DNA of 35,619 nt from Deltaproteobacteria bacterium (GTDB lineage: Bacteria; Desulfobacterota; Desulfobulbia; Desulfobulbales; SURF-16): contig JAJRUT010000020.1 of assembly GCA_024277655.1 (NCBI GenBank), positions 1 to 35,619 on the forward strand, read 5' to 3'. Positions 7,544 to 15,966 of the stretch are shown here, piece by piece; the stretch's first letter is position 1; the number at the start of each line of letters is the position of its first letter. The notes under the pieces were generated by a model, which was given only the letters and a program-made list of their open reading frames with translations, did no database searches and was not told the origin of the DNA. The position numbers were made by a program, and so were the translations under genes.

Positions 7544-9750
7544 GTTCCCACGCAGCAGACCAGAAAAAGCAGCGGGCGCTTAAGAAGAGGCGGATTGGCT
7601 GGGTTATTTTGGTGGCCGTGCTACTGATGGTGGGCTTTACCTATCTTGAAACCAGGGTCGTTACTCTCGGTACGGTTGAGTTCCCTGTGAGTGGCAATGT
7701 GTTGATGTATGTTCTCATCAACTTCAATATTATTCTGCTGCTACTTATTGTTTTTCTTGTTCTGCGTAATCTGGTGCAACTTATTTTTGATCGCAAGCGC
7801 CGGGTGCTTGGTACCAGACTGCGGACCAAACTTGTTATTTCCTTTGTGTCGATGTCCCTCATCCCCACCGGAATTTTATTCTTCATGGCTCTGCAGTTTG
7901 TCTCTACTTCAATGGATTACTGGTTCAATAGTAATGTGGAGCAGGCCTTGCAGGAATCGGTGCAGATTGGCCGTAATGTCTATAAAGAGAAGAAGGATGA
8001 TTCCATTCGTCTTGGTAAAACCATCGGTGCGCAGTTGGAGGCCAAGCGTTATTACCAGCTCACCACCACCTCCCTTGATCTCTTTCTTGCTGATATTGTT
8101 GACAGTCGTGGTCTTGACGTTTTGCAACTCATTCGTCCGGATCGTAAGGTTCGGGTGCAGGTTTTGTCTGATGAGCTTGATCCTGACATTACCCTGCCGG
8201 AGATTCCGGCCTCTCTAATTCGTAAAGGATTTAAGGGGGAGTCTGGGCTTGTTGAAATTCAAAGTTACGCCGGTGGTGAACTGATTCGTAATATCTCTCT
8301 GGTCAATATTGGCCGCGGGAATGATGCTGCCCATGTTCTTGTTACCTCGTTGTTTATCCCCCAGAGAAAACTGGAACAGCTCCAGAAAATTTCGGCAGGT
8401 CTCGAGGGGTACCGACAGCTTATGTTGCTCCAGCAACCAATCAAAACCAGTTTATTGGTTATTCTTCTTATTGTGACGTTGCTTATTATTTTCTCGGCAA
8501 TCTGGTTTGGCTTTTATATGGCAAGTGGTCTCACCGATCCCATCGGCAAATTGGCGGAGGCCACCAAGAGGGTTGCTGGAGGAGAACTCGACTTTGTAAT
8601 TGAGCGTGAATCCGGTGATGAGATGGGGACTCTGGTTGAGTCGTTTAACAAGATGACCCGCGACCTTTCTGCCGGTCAGCGGAGTCTTGAGCGTTTTAAC
8701 TTTGAACTTGAAAACCGGAGGCGGTACACCGAAACAATCCTCCAGAATGTCCCTGCCGGGGTAATCTCCCTTGATGGCGCGGGGCGGATCACTTCGGTGA
8801 ATACCTTTGCTGAGAACCTCCTGCACATGGACTCTGACGGCTATCTTGGTCATGCCTATCAGGATGTTCTGGCGCCTCAGCACAGTGCTATCCTGGATCA
8901 GTTTTTTGAGCAACTGCAAGGTTCTGGAAAATCAACCCTTGTGCGTTCCTTGCAACTCTCCATTGGTGATGAGACCTTCTCCCTGCGGGTTAATGTTACA
9001 AAACTTTTTGATGAGAATAATACCTATATTGGTGTTATCCTGGTGTTTGATAATCTTACCGAACTGGAGAAGGCACAACGGATGGCGGCTTGGCGTGAGG
9101 TTGCTCGGCGTATCGCCCACGAGGTAAAGAACCCTTTGACCCCAATAAGCCTGTCGGCTCAACGTCTTAGGCGAAGATATATGGACAAGCTTGGTGATGA
9201 TACCGAGGTGTTTGATAAATGCACCAAGACCATTGTCTCTCAGGTTGATGCTCTAAAGCATCTGGTGAGTGAGTTCTCCAATTTTGCCAGAATGCCAGCT
9301 GTGGTGAAAAAGAAGGGTGATTTTATTAGAATGGTGCAGGGGGCTGTTGTCTTGTATGTTGAAGCCCACCCGAGTATCTATTTTGGGGTGGAGAGTGAAG
9401 AGGAAATTCCGCATTTTTCCTTTGATGAAACCCAGATGAACCGTGTACTTATTAATCTCCTTGATAACGCCGTGGCTGCGGTTCCGGCTGATGGTGGTGA
9501 GGTTATAATCACGGTTGTAAAAGATGTTACTGAAAATAGGGTTTTCCTTAAGGTTGCTGATAATGGTTCAGGGGTCAAAGATGCCGACAAGTTGCATTTG
9601 TTTGAACCATATTACACCACCAAGAAAACAGGGACGGGGTTGGGCCTTTCCATTGCCTCCACCATTGTGGCGGATCATGGTGGCTATATTCGGGTGCAGG
9701 ATAATAAACCTTGTGGGGCGCGTTTTGTGGTGGAGTTGCCACTGTTATGA
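7540..9750 (+). CDS. ntrY: NtrY-like sensor histidine kinase
   Basis: This 736-residue membrane sensor kinase has the NtrY layout. Three hydrophobic segments lie near residues 19-36, 54-76 and 98-120; an extracytoplasmic sensor region of about 180 residues follows, then a fourth membrane segment near 303-330. The cytoplasmic part has HAMP (about 328-385), PAS (about 395-500), HisKA with phospho-accepting H527 in RRIAHEVKNP, and HATPase with NLLDNAVAA, ADNGSGV and GTGLGLSIA. The ATG at 7540 overlaps the DUF4390 stop. NtrY kinases respond to nitrogen status or redox in other bacteria; the signal here is unknown. Its partner is the interrupted NtrX-like regulator just downstream, beyond the heptamer repeat. 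Confidence 0.94.
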   Translation: MSSHAADQKKQRALKKRRIGWVILVAVLLMVGFTYLETRVVTLGTVEFPVSGNVLMYVLINFNIILLLLIVFLVLRNLVQLIFDRKRRVLGTRLRTKLVISFVSMSLIPTGILFFMALQFVSTSMDYWFNSNVEQALQESVQIGRNVYKEKKDDSIRLGKTIGAQLEAKRYYQLTTTSLDLFLADIVDSRGLDVLQLIRPDRKVRVQVLSDELDPDITLPEIPASLIRKGFKGESGLVEIQSYAGGELIRNISLVNIGRGNDAAHVLVTSLFIPQRKLEQLQKISAGLEGYRQLMLLQQPIKTSLLVILLIVTLLIIFSAIWFGFYMASGLTDPIGKLAEATKRVAGGELDFVIERESGDEMGTLVESFNKMTRDLSAGQRSLERFNFELENRRRYTETILQNVPAGVISLDGAGRITSVNTFAENLLHMDSDGYLGHAYQDVLAPQHSAILDQFFEQLQGSGKSTLVRSLQLSIGDETFSLRVNVTKLFDENNTYIGVILVFDNLTELEKAQRMAAWREVARRIAHEVKNPLTPISLSAQRLRRRYMDKLGDDTEVFDKCTKTIVSQVDALKHLVSEFSNFARMPAVVKKKGDFIRMVQGAVVLYVEAHPSIYFGVESEEEIPHFSFDETQMNRVLINLLDNAVAAVPADGGEVIITVVKDVTENRVFLKVADNGSGVKDADKLHLFEPYYTTKKTGTGLGLSIASTIVADHGGYIRVQDNKPCGARFVVELPLL

Positions 9751-9834
9751 ATTGAGGATTGAGAATTAAGAATTCAGGATTAAGAATTCAGGATTCAGGA
9801 TTCAGGATTCAGGATTGAGAATTTAGGATTCAGA
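9751..9834. repeat. Twelve-unit tandem heptamer array (ATTCAGG type)
   Basis: Immediately after the kinase stop come 12 uninterrupted 7-bp units. Five are exactly ATTCAGG and the others are variants (ATTGAGG, ATTGAGA twice, ATTAAGA twice, ATTTAGG, ATTCAGA). The array fills most of the gap before the response regulator. The same heptamer occurs inside the inverted repeat at 2435-2509. It is non-coding; its period of seven and its partial degeneration suggest slippage-driven expansion. Confidence 0.9.
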
Positions 9835-9862
9835 CTAAAAACTGAGTAGCGGGCCTATAAAA

Positions 9863-11230
9863 ATGTCAAAAAAAGTTTTAATCGTTGATGATGAAGAGCT
9901 TATCCGGGAGTCGTTGGCAGGGATTCTCATGGACGAGGGGTTTGATCCCCTGTCGGTTGAGAGTGCTATTGAGGCCTTTCCTGTGCTTGAAAATGAGGAT
10001 GTCGACCTGGTTCTTCTCGATATCTGGATGCCTGAGATGGATGGGATGGAGGCCCTTGATAAAATCAAGGAGTTGTATCCAACTCTCCCGGTTATCATGA
10101 TTTCCGGGCATGGTAATATTGAAACAGCGGTACTGGCCACAAAGAAAGGGGCCTATGACTTTATCGAGAAACCACCATCCTACGATAAAATTGTTCTGTC
10201 GGTGACCAATGCGGTTAAACTTTCAGAGCTTACCAGGGAGAATAAAATACTAAGAGAGCAAAATACGGAGCATATCGAGCTTTCTGGGCATTCTCCAGCC
10301 ATAACAGCCGTAAAACAGCAGCTTGTTATGGTGGCCCCCACCCCGTCGTGGGTTTTGATTCGGGGTGAACATGGTACCGGCAAGGAGCTTGCTGCCCAGA
10401 TGGTTCATCGCAATTCGGCAACATCGTTAAAGCCCATGGTGGAGGTGAATTGTGCGGCAATTCCTGATGAGCTTATTGAAAGTGAGCTGTTTGGCCACGA
10501 GAAAGGGGCGTTCACCGGTGCCACATCTGCCAAACGTGGGAAATTTGATCTGGCCGATGGCTCTATTCTCTTTTTGGATGAAATTGGCGATATGAGTCTT
10601 TCAGCTCAGGCCAAGGTCTTGCGGATTTTGCAGGAACAGAAATTTGAACGGGTCGGTGGCTCTAAAACAATTTCCGTGAATGTGCGGGTGATTGCCGCCA
10701 CCAACAAGAATCTTGAGGAAGAGATTGACCAGGGCAGGTTCCGAGCGGATCTCTTTTATAGGCTTAATGTTGTGCCGGTGACCCTGCCACCGCTTCGTGA
10801 TCGTCTTGAGGATATTCCCTTTCTTATTGCAGATATGCTGGTGGGGTTTATTCAGAAAGGTTTTAAACCCAAGGAGTTTTTACCTGGGGCAATTCAGGTG
10901 ATGCAGGCCCATAACTGGCCTGGTAATATCCGTGAACTCAGAAATTTTATTGAACGGGTTTTAATCATGTGTCCTGATTAAACGGTGAATGGGGAAATTA
11001 TCTCCATGCTTCTTGGTGGGGCGGCCCCTGCGGTTGAACCCTCCAAAGTAGAGGCGTTGTCCTCCGGCTTGGCGGCTCTGAACCTAAAAGATGCCAAAAA
11101 GAAATTTGAAGCTGATTTTCTAAGGGCAAAACTTGCTGAAAATGAGGGTAATGTCTCAAGAACTGCCGAGCAGATTGGCATGGAACGCAGTAACCTGCAC
11201 AAGAAGATTAAACAGTATGGTTTGGAATAG
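9863..11230 (+). pseudogene. ntrX: NtrX-like sigma54-dependent response regulator interrupted by an in-frame TAA
   Basis: The 456-codon frame would give a full NtrX/NtrC-type regulator but has a TAA at codon 373 (10979-10981). Before it are the receiver domain (phospho-acceptor D53 in LLDIWMPEMDG) and a sigma54-interacting AAA+ domain with Walker A GEHGTGKE (168-175), GAFTGA (215-220) and the R-finger region. After it, in the same frame, are a linker and a Fis-type helix-turn-helix (GNVSRTAEQIGMERSNLHKK). The protein therefore splits between ATPase and DNA-binding domain. The downstream piece could restart at GTG 10985, four bases after the stop, but no ribosome binding site is seen. A single-base nonsense mutation (for example GAA to TAA) or a sequencing error explains this best. 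Confidence 0.85.
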
Positions 11231-11245
11231 AACAGTAACCACGAA

Positions 11246-13003
11246 ATGATAGCTATGGATGAAAAACAACAATTCCCCAACGAAAAGGAACTGGAAAAAG
11301 AGCTTGGTGATTACCTCACTAATAAGTATGGCGGTCAGGTCAAGATTGTTTCGGCCGGAATGATGGCTCTTCCCCACGGTGAAAAGAAGGATGCAGCTGG
11401 TACGGAGCAGAAGATTGACTTTGAGTTTCGGATGAAGCCGCAGGAACTGGTGCGGTATCTTGATGATTATGTTGTCGGTCAGGCCGAGGCCAAGGATGTC
11501 CTTGCCACTAAAATCTGCACCCACTTTAACCGTATCCAGCATGAGATTGATACCGGACGTACCTCAAGGGGGCAGGTGGGGCGGATTAAGGCCAACGTGC
11601 TTCTCCTCGGGCCAACCGGGGTGGGGAAGACCTATATGGTCAAACTCCTGGCGCGGAAGATTGGGATTCCCTTTGTGAAAGGTGATGCCACCAAATTTTC
11701 TGAAACTGGCTATGTCGGTGGGGACGTTGAGGATCTTATCCGTGATCTGGTGCGGGAGGCGGGTGGTAATATCCCCCAGGCCGAGTTTGGCATCGTCTAT
11801 GTGGATGAGATTGATAAGATTGCCACAAACCCAAGCCGTATCGGGGCGGATGTTTCCAGGGCCGGGGTGCAACGCGCCTTTTTAAAACCCATGGAGGAGA
11901 CTGAGGTGGAGATGAAGGTTCCCCATGATCCGGTGAGCCAGATGGAGGCCATGGAACAGTATCGCCTGACGGGTAAACGGGAAAAAAAGGTGGTGAATAC
12001 CCGTAATATTCTCTTTGTGATGAGTGGCGCCTTTGCTGGGCTGACCGAGGTGATCCATAAGCGTTGTAGTGAGCGCTCCATTGGCTTTGGCAGTCGCCTT
12101 GACTCGAAAAAGGCAGATCTTGGCATGCTGCAGAGGGTGAAGGCCGAGGATCTTATTAATTATGGTTTTGAAAGTGAGTTTGTTGGCAGGCTGCCGGTGG
12201 TGGCGACTCTAGATCCTCTAACCGAGGCCGACTTTGTTGAAATTTTGCAGGGCCTGAATTCCTCTGTAGTGCGGGGTAAGAAGCAGGATTTTAACGGCTA
12301 TGGGATTAAATTGCAGTTTGAGCCTGAGGCCTTTACCGCCATCGCCAGGCTGGCTGTGGCTGAAAAGACAGGGGCTCGTGGTTTACTCAGTGTTATGGAA
12401 TCGGTGCTGCTTGTCTTTGAGAAAAATTTGCCATCAACCAGAGTTGAGTATCTTGTGGTCTCAGAGGAGCTTGTGGCTGACCCCCAGGGGACACTTGCGG
12501 CCATCTTGTCGGCCAAAGACTCTCCATCCCAAAGGCATAAGCAGCGCTATAATGAACTGCGCGGTTTTGAGTTTGGGCGGTTGCAGGAGGTGCTTGAACA
12601 CTCGCATGCATCCCACCTCCTCGAGCATGATATTGAACTCACCGGGCAGCGGATTAACCTTATGGTCAATCTCTGTCTTGATGAAATTCTTGATATTCAC
12701 GATGTTTGTGATGAGTTTATCATCCTCATTGATTATATTCGCGATTATGCCATTACCGCTTCTGAAGAGTGTAATCTCAATATTACCTTTGAAGAGGAGG
12801 CCATCGACAGAATCCTTGCCATGAGTAGTCTGACCCTTGAATCGGTGAGTGAGATCTGTGAAAAAATGTTTATGGCTCTCGATTATGGCCTGCGCCTCAT
12901 TGGTCAGAAGAGTGATAGTAATGCTATGATTATTCCTGTCTCCGGGGTGGAATCGCCGGAGCAGTTTATCAATGAAACACTGGATGAAAGTTTTAAATTG
13001 TAA
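11246..13003 (+). CDS. ClpX-like AAA+ ATPase without the zinc finger, with a long C-terminal extension
   Basis: The 585-residue protein has a ClpX/HslU-type AAA+ core: a VGQAEAKDVLATKI entry motif, Walker A GPTGVGKT (122-129), GYVGGDVEDLIRDL, Walker B IVYVDEIDKI near 180, and a FVGRLPVVA sensor region. The N-terminal four-Cys zinc domain of ClpX is missing; residues 1-70 are charged and cysteine-free. Beyond the ClpX core (about residue 410) there is an unassigned 170-residue acidic and helical tail. ClpX is normally about 420 residues. No LGF/IGF-type ClpP-docking loop was recognised with confidence. It is likely an unfoldase or remodelling factor, but partner and substrate are unknown. Start codons at 11246 and 11255 are both possible and neither has a strong ribosome binding site. 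Confidence 0.85.
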   Translation: MIAMDEKQQFPNEKELEKELGDYLTNKYGGQVKIVSAGMMALPHGEKKDAAGTEQKIDFEFRMKPQELVRYLDDYVVGQAEAKDVLATKICTHFNRIQHEIDTGRTSRGQVGRIKANVLLLGPTGVGKTYMVKLLARKIGIPFVKGDATKFSETGYVGGDVEDLIRDLVREAGGNIPQAEFGIVYVDEIDKIATNPSRIGADVSRAGVQRAFLKPMEETEVEMKVPHDPVSQMEAMEQYRLTGKREKKVVNTRNILFVMSGAFAGLTEVIHKRCSERSIGFGSRLDSKKADLGMLQRVKAEDLINYGFESEFVGRLPVVATLDPLTEADFVEILQGLNSSVVRGKKQDFNGYGIKLQFEPEAFTAIARLAVAEKTGARGLLSVMESVLLVFEKNLPSTRVEYLVVSEELVADPQGTLAAILSAKDSPSQRHKQRYNELRGFEFGRLQEVLEHSHASHLLEHDIELTGQRINLMVNLCLDEILDIHDVCDEFIILIDYIRDYAITASEECNLNITFEEEAIDRILAMSSLTLESVSEICEKMFMALDYGLRLIGQKSDSNAMIIPVSGVESPEQFINETLDESFKL

Positions 13004-13050
13004 GAACCACTAATAGACACAAAGACACGAATTTTATTTCCTTAGTGTGC
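13004..13050. repeat. Short inverted-repeat fragment between the AAA gene and hemB
   Basis: CACTAA (13008-13013) is inverted at 13042-13047 as TTAGTG, around the text GACACAAAGACACGAA. Similar CACAAAGAC / GTCTTTG text recurs at 14061-14190. It looks like a degraded copy of an interspersed repeat. It could also fold weakly as a terminator, but without a T-run. Confidence 0.35.
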
Positions 13051-13084
13051 ATGGTTGTTTAAAAAATATAGAAAGGATGCAAAA

Positions 13085-14059
13085 ATGGTTTTCCCCGAAT
13101 ATCGCCCCCGTCGTATGCGTCGCAATAGGCAGTTACGTTCCTTGATCTGTGAAACTCGCGTATCCGTTGAGCAGCTGGTCTACCCGTTGTTTATTATGCC
13201 CGGCAAAAAGATCAAGGAGCCGATAAGCTCAATGCCAGGAGTATTTCGCTTAAGTATTGATCAGCTTGCTGCTGAGGCCAAGGAATTGCAAAAACTTGGC
13301 ATCAACCATGTTTTACTCTTTGGACTCCCTGCTAAAAAAGATCCGGCTGGTTCCGGAGCCTTCGGGCGGGATGGTATTGTCCAGCTTGCCATTAAGGAAT
13401 TAAAGAACAAGGCTCCGGATCTGATGGTGACCACTGATGTCTGTATGTGTGAGTACACCAGTCATGGTCATTGCGGGATTATAGTGCAGGGGCAGGTGGA
13501 TAATGATGCAACTATTGAGCAGTTGGGGAGGATTGCCCTGTCCCATGCTGAGGCCGGGGCAGATATTGTTGCTCCTTCCGACATGATGGATGGGCGAATC
13601 TCCGAGATTCGGGCGGCCCTTGATGAAAATCATTTCGATCAGGTACCCATTATGAGCTACGCTGTAAAATACGCTTCGGCCTTTTACGGCCCGTTTCGTG
13701 ATGCCGCTGCATGTGCGCCTCAGGAGGGTGATCGTCAGGGGTATCAGATGGATCCTGGCAACAGCCGTGAGGCGTTGCGGGAGGCCAATCTTGATATTGA
13801 TGAGGGGGCCGACATCTTAATGGTGAAACCTGCCGTGGCCTATCTCGATATTATCAAATCTCTGCGGGATGAGTGTGATATGCCCATTGCGGCCTACCAT
13901 GTCAGTGGTGAATACGCCATGATCAAGGCCGCTGCTGCCAATGGTTGGATTGATGGTGACCGGGTTCTCCATGAGACCATTCTGAGTATCGTCAGGGCCG
14001 GTGCCGATATCGTTATTACCTACGGTGCCAAGGATATGGCGCGGATGTTGCGGGGCTAA
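13085..14059 (+). CDS. hemB: Delta-aminolevulinic acid dehydratase (porphobilinogen synthase)
   Basis: HemB condenses two 5-aminolevulinate molecules to porphobilinogen in tetrapyrrole synthesis. The ATG at 13085 gives 324 residues, the standard length, and has AAAGGA about eight bases upstream; an earlier in-frame ATG at 13055 adds ten unconserved residues. The Schiff-base lysines are K195 (SYAVKYASAFYGPFRDA) and K248 (ILMVKPAVAYLDI). The cysteine-rich zinc site is seen in TDVCMCEYTSHGHCG, so this is the zinc-type enzyme rather than the Asp-rich magnesium type. Product supports haem, sirohaem and cobamide synthesis in an anaerobe. No other hem genes are adjacent. Convergent with the DUF89 gene. 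Confidence 0.96.
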   Translation: MVFPEYRPRRMRRNRQLRSLICETRVSVEQLVYPLFIMPGKKIKEPISSMPGVFRLSIDQLAAEAKELQKLGINHVLLFGLPAKKDPAGSGAFGRDGIVQLAIKELKNKAPDLMVTTDVCMCEYTSHGHCGIIVQGQVDNDATIEQLGRIALSHAEAGADIVAPSDMMDGRISEIRAALDENHFDQVPIMSYAVKYASAFYGPFRDAAACAPQEGDRQGYQMDPGNSREALREANLDIDEGADILMVKPAVAYLDIIKSLRDECDMPIAAYHVSGEYAMIKAAAANGWIDGDRVLHETILSIVRAGADIVITYGAKDMARMLRG

Positions 14060-14060
14060 G

Positions 14061-14190
14061 GGTGTTTCCTCGGAGTCTTGGCGTTCGTGCTTGTTCTTGT
14101 GTTGTGTGGGTGGGGGGGATCGGCCCAGCAAAGAACAACACCATTAAAAACTCTGAGGCCTTTGCGTCTTTGCTGTGAGTTTTGTTTTCC
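14061..14190. repeat. Interspersed repeat between hemB and the DUF89 gene, overlapping the latter's 3' end
   Basis: CCTCGGAGT at 14068-14076 is nearly inverted as ACTCTGAGG at 14150-14158. The flanking text (GTCTTGGCGTTCGTGC and TTTGCGTCTTTGCTGTGAG) resembles the widespread family of small repeats of the kind 'cctcggtgtcttggcg...tctttgcggtga'. The right part runs into the DUF89 coding region and supplies its last residues. A weak bidirectional terminator role is possible. Confidence 0.45.
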
Positions 14191-15076
14191 CTGCAGGCTG
14201 AGGGGCATCCCGGTGATAGAAAATTAAATCGCCAAGTTTGATGTCCTTGCCACTTAATGTTTGCAGATGTCCCGCCACCACCGGGCATTTGCAGATCAGT
14301 AAAAAGTAAAGCCCTGTCTGGTCAGAGAGGGTTTCAAAATTCCCCTGTCCCTTGCTGATAATTATGTCTGCCTTGCTGAAATAATCTCTAAATTCAGCTG
14401 AGCATTCGGCAAGGGGTGAACCGGGGCATCCTGTGCCGTTGTCGATGATGGTGCAGAGGTTGTTAAGTCCGCAGCTCTTGGCATCTGCCAGCAGGGCATC
14501 ATTAATAATGGCTCGTTGCTTGACCACAAAGGTAATACGTAGTTTGGGAAACTGGTGGATGAGCTGTTTGACAACCAGGGTGTCAAAGACAATCTCGCCA
14601 CTATTGTCACCAAGGTAAATAAGTGAAGATGCTGAAGCTAACTCATTCTTAAACCGGTTGTAGTCGTTTAGGACAAAAGACTGGTCTAGGCACCCCTTTA
14701 TTATCTCTTCGGCATTACATTCATGGTTTGCCCCGTAATCAATAATATTCCCAGCCACAGAATAGAGGCAGGCGGTGTAGAGCGGATCTTGCGCGGTTTT
14801 AATGTTTTGCCAGGCAAGGGGGGTAAGGGATTTGCCGAGATCGTTGGATTGTTTTTTGATGGCGGCAAAGGGGTCGGCGCAGCCTGAAAGGGTGGCAATG
14901 GTGTCGTAGACCCGCACCGAATTTTCCGGTGGGGATAAGTCGAAATCAAGATTTGGTAGTAGTCTTGCGACCCGGTAGAGGATTTTTTTCTGCAATAGGG
15001 TGTCGTCTGTGGCAAGCCGCGCGGCTTGGAGGGTCTGCTTGAGGAAGCAGGGAAGACAGTCCAGGGAGGTTTTCAT
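14144..15076 (-). CDS. DUF89/ARMT1-like family protein, probable metal-dependent phosphatase
   Basis: The 310-residue protein begins with MKTSLDCLPCF, the CxxC pair (C7, C10) of prokaryotic DUF89 proteins. It then shows the family's phosphatase-like signature: YLGDNSGEIVFD (near 155-166), a KQRAIINDALLADA motif that closes the pocket, and SKGQGNFETL. DUF89 enzymes are metal-dependent phosphatases acting on damaged or reactive sugar phosphates; the bacterial substrate is not settled. The final residues (KTKLTAKTQRPQSF) look like a translated copy of an interspersed repeat rather than conserved protein. It is the last gene of the group hisB, lipoprotein, TtcA-like, DUF89, with 129 bp between it and the TtcA-like stop, so it may have its own promoter. 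Confidence 0.85.
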   Translation of the reverse strand: MKTSLDCLPCFLKQTLQAARLATDDTLLQKKILYRVARLLPNLDFDLSPPENSVRVYDTIATLSGCADPFAAIKKQSNDLGKSLTPLAWQNIKTAQDPLYTACLYSVAGNIIDYGANHECNAEEIIKGCLDQSFVLNDYNRFKNELASASSLIYLGDNSGEIVFDTLVVKQLIHQFPKLRITFVVKQRAIINDALLADAKSCGLNNLCTIIDNGTGCPGSPLAECSAEFRDYFSKADIIISKGQGNFETLSDQTGLYFLLICKCPVVAGHLQTLSGKDIKLGDLIFYHRDAPQPAGKTKLTAKTQRPQSF

Positions 15077-15205
15077 TTTTTATTGTTTCTGTGTAGGGTT
15101 AAAACCTTCGCCTTTCGGAGTATCGTCCCTCACTTACCGGGCGAATAACAGCGAAGGGATGGCTGTTTTACGAGCAGTTTGTCAGCCTAAGTCTCGGCCA
15201 GGCAT

Positions 15206-15961
15206 CTAGTTTTTCAAGGTACCCATTAACGATTTCTTGAGTATTTCATCCAGAAGATACTCCGGCCGGACGTTGGTCATGGCGGCGTATATATTATGCA
15301 CAAGCTTCTCATCTGTGGCGTATAGGCCGTTTAAAATTCCTCGGACATAATCTCGCTTAGAGGTTCCTGATTGGGGGCATGGATTTTTTACCGGCTGGTA
15401 ACCAAACAGGTCAGAGAGTTCAATAATATCTTTCTTGATCAGCAGGGAGAGGGGGCGGATGATGTGGAGGTTGCCCTTGAAGAGTTGTTGTTTGGGCAGC
15501 ATGGTTGAGATATTGCCGCCATAAAAGAGATTGATAAAGAGTGTCTCAACAATATCCTCCTTGTGGTGGCCCAGGGCAAGCTTGTTAAACCCTCTCTCCC
15601 GGCAAAGATCGAAGAATTTTGTTCGCCGGTTCCTGGCACAATGGTAGCAGAGGTTGCCGGTGGCCTCCCTTTGGGCATCAAGTCCCAGGGTCGTGTGGAT
15701 GATCTCGGAGGAGACACCTATCTTGTCCAGTTCTGCTTGGATCAGGGGTTGATTGCTGTCCTGGAACCCCATTTCGAGATGGATACAGTGAATATCGTAG
15801 GAGATTGGAGCTTTTTTCTGCCACAGGTGTAGCACTGAAGCCAGGACCAGACTGTCAACTCCGCCTGAAACGGCGATAAGGATTCGATCACCATCGGCAA
15901 TCATATCAAACTTGGCCAGGGCCTGGCCAATGAGCCTATTGGTTTTAGCGGGTAACACCAT
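15206..15961 (-). CDS. TtcA-like PP-loop ATPase, probable tRNA 2-thiolation enzyme
   Basis: This 251-residue protein has the ATP-pyrophosphatase PP-loop SGGVDS at residues 32-37, a CYHCARNRR CxxC motif near 105 and a third cysteine in KNPCPQSG near 194. That arrangement matches TtcA, whose three cysteines hold a Fe-S cluster for 2-thiocytidine formation at tRNA position 32. The LALGHHKEDIVETLFINLFYGG segment is also characteristic. Classical TtcA has SGGKDS, so V in place of K and the short length leave room for a related thiolase. The ATG lies five bases beyond the stop of the upstream lipoprotein gene, which implies co-transcription. Confidence 0.87.
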   Translation of the reverse strand: MVLPAKTNRLIGQALAKFDMIADGDRILIAVSGGVDSLVLASVLHLWQKKAPISYDIHCIHLEMGFQDSNQPLIQAELDKIGVSSEIIHTTLGLDAQREATGNLCYHCARNRRTKFFDLCRERGFNKLALGHHKEDIVETLFINLFYGGNISTMLPKQQLFKGNLHIIRPLSLLIKKDIIELSDLFGYQPVKNPCPQSGTSKRDYVRGILNGLYATDEKLVHNIYAAMTNVRPEYLLDEILKKSLMGTLKN

Positions 15962-15966
15962 GTGAT

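Noticed and set aside
9751-9834. CRISPR array
   Set aside because: Units are 7 bp with no spacers; there are no cas genes in the window.
10979-10981. Programmed recoding of the NtrX stop by the nearby SelB
   Set aside because: SelB serves UGA with a SECIS hairpin; the codon is TAA and no hairpin lies directly after it.
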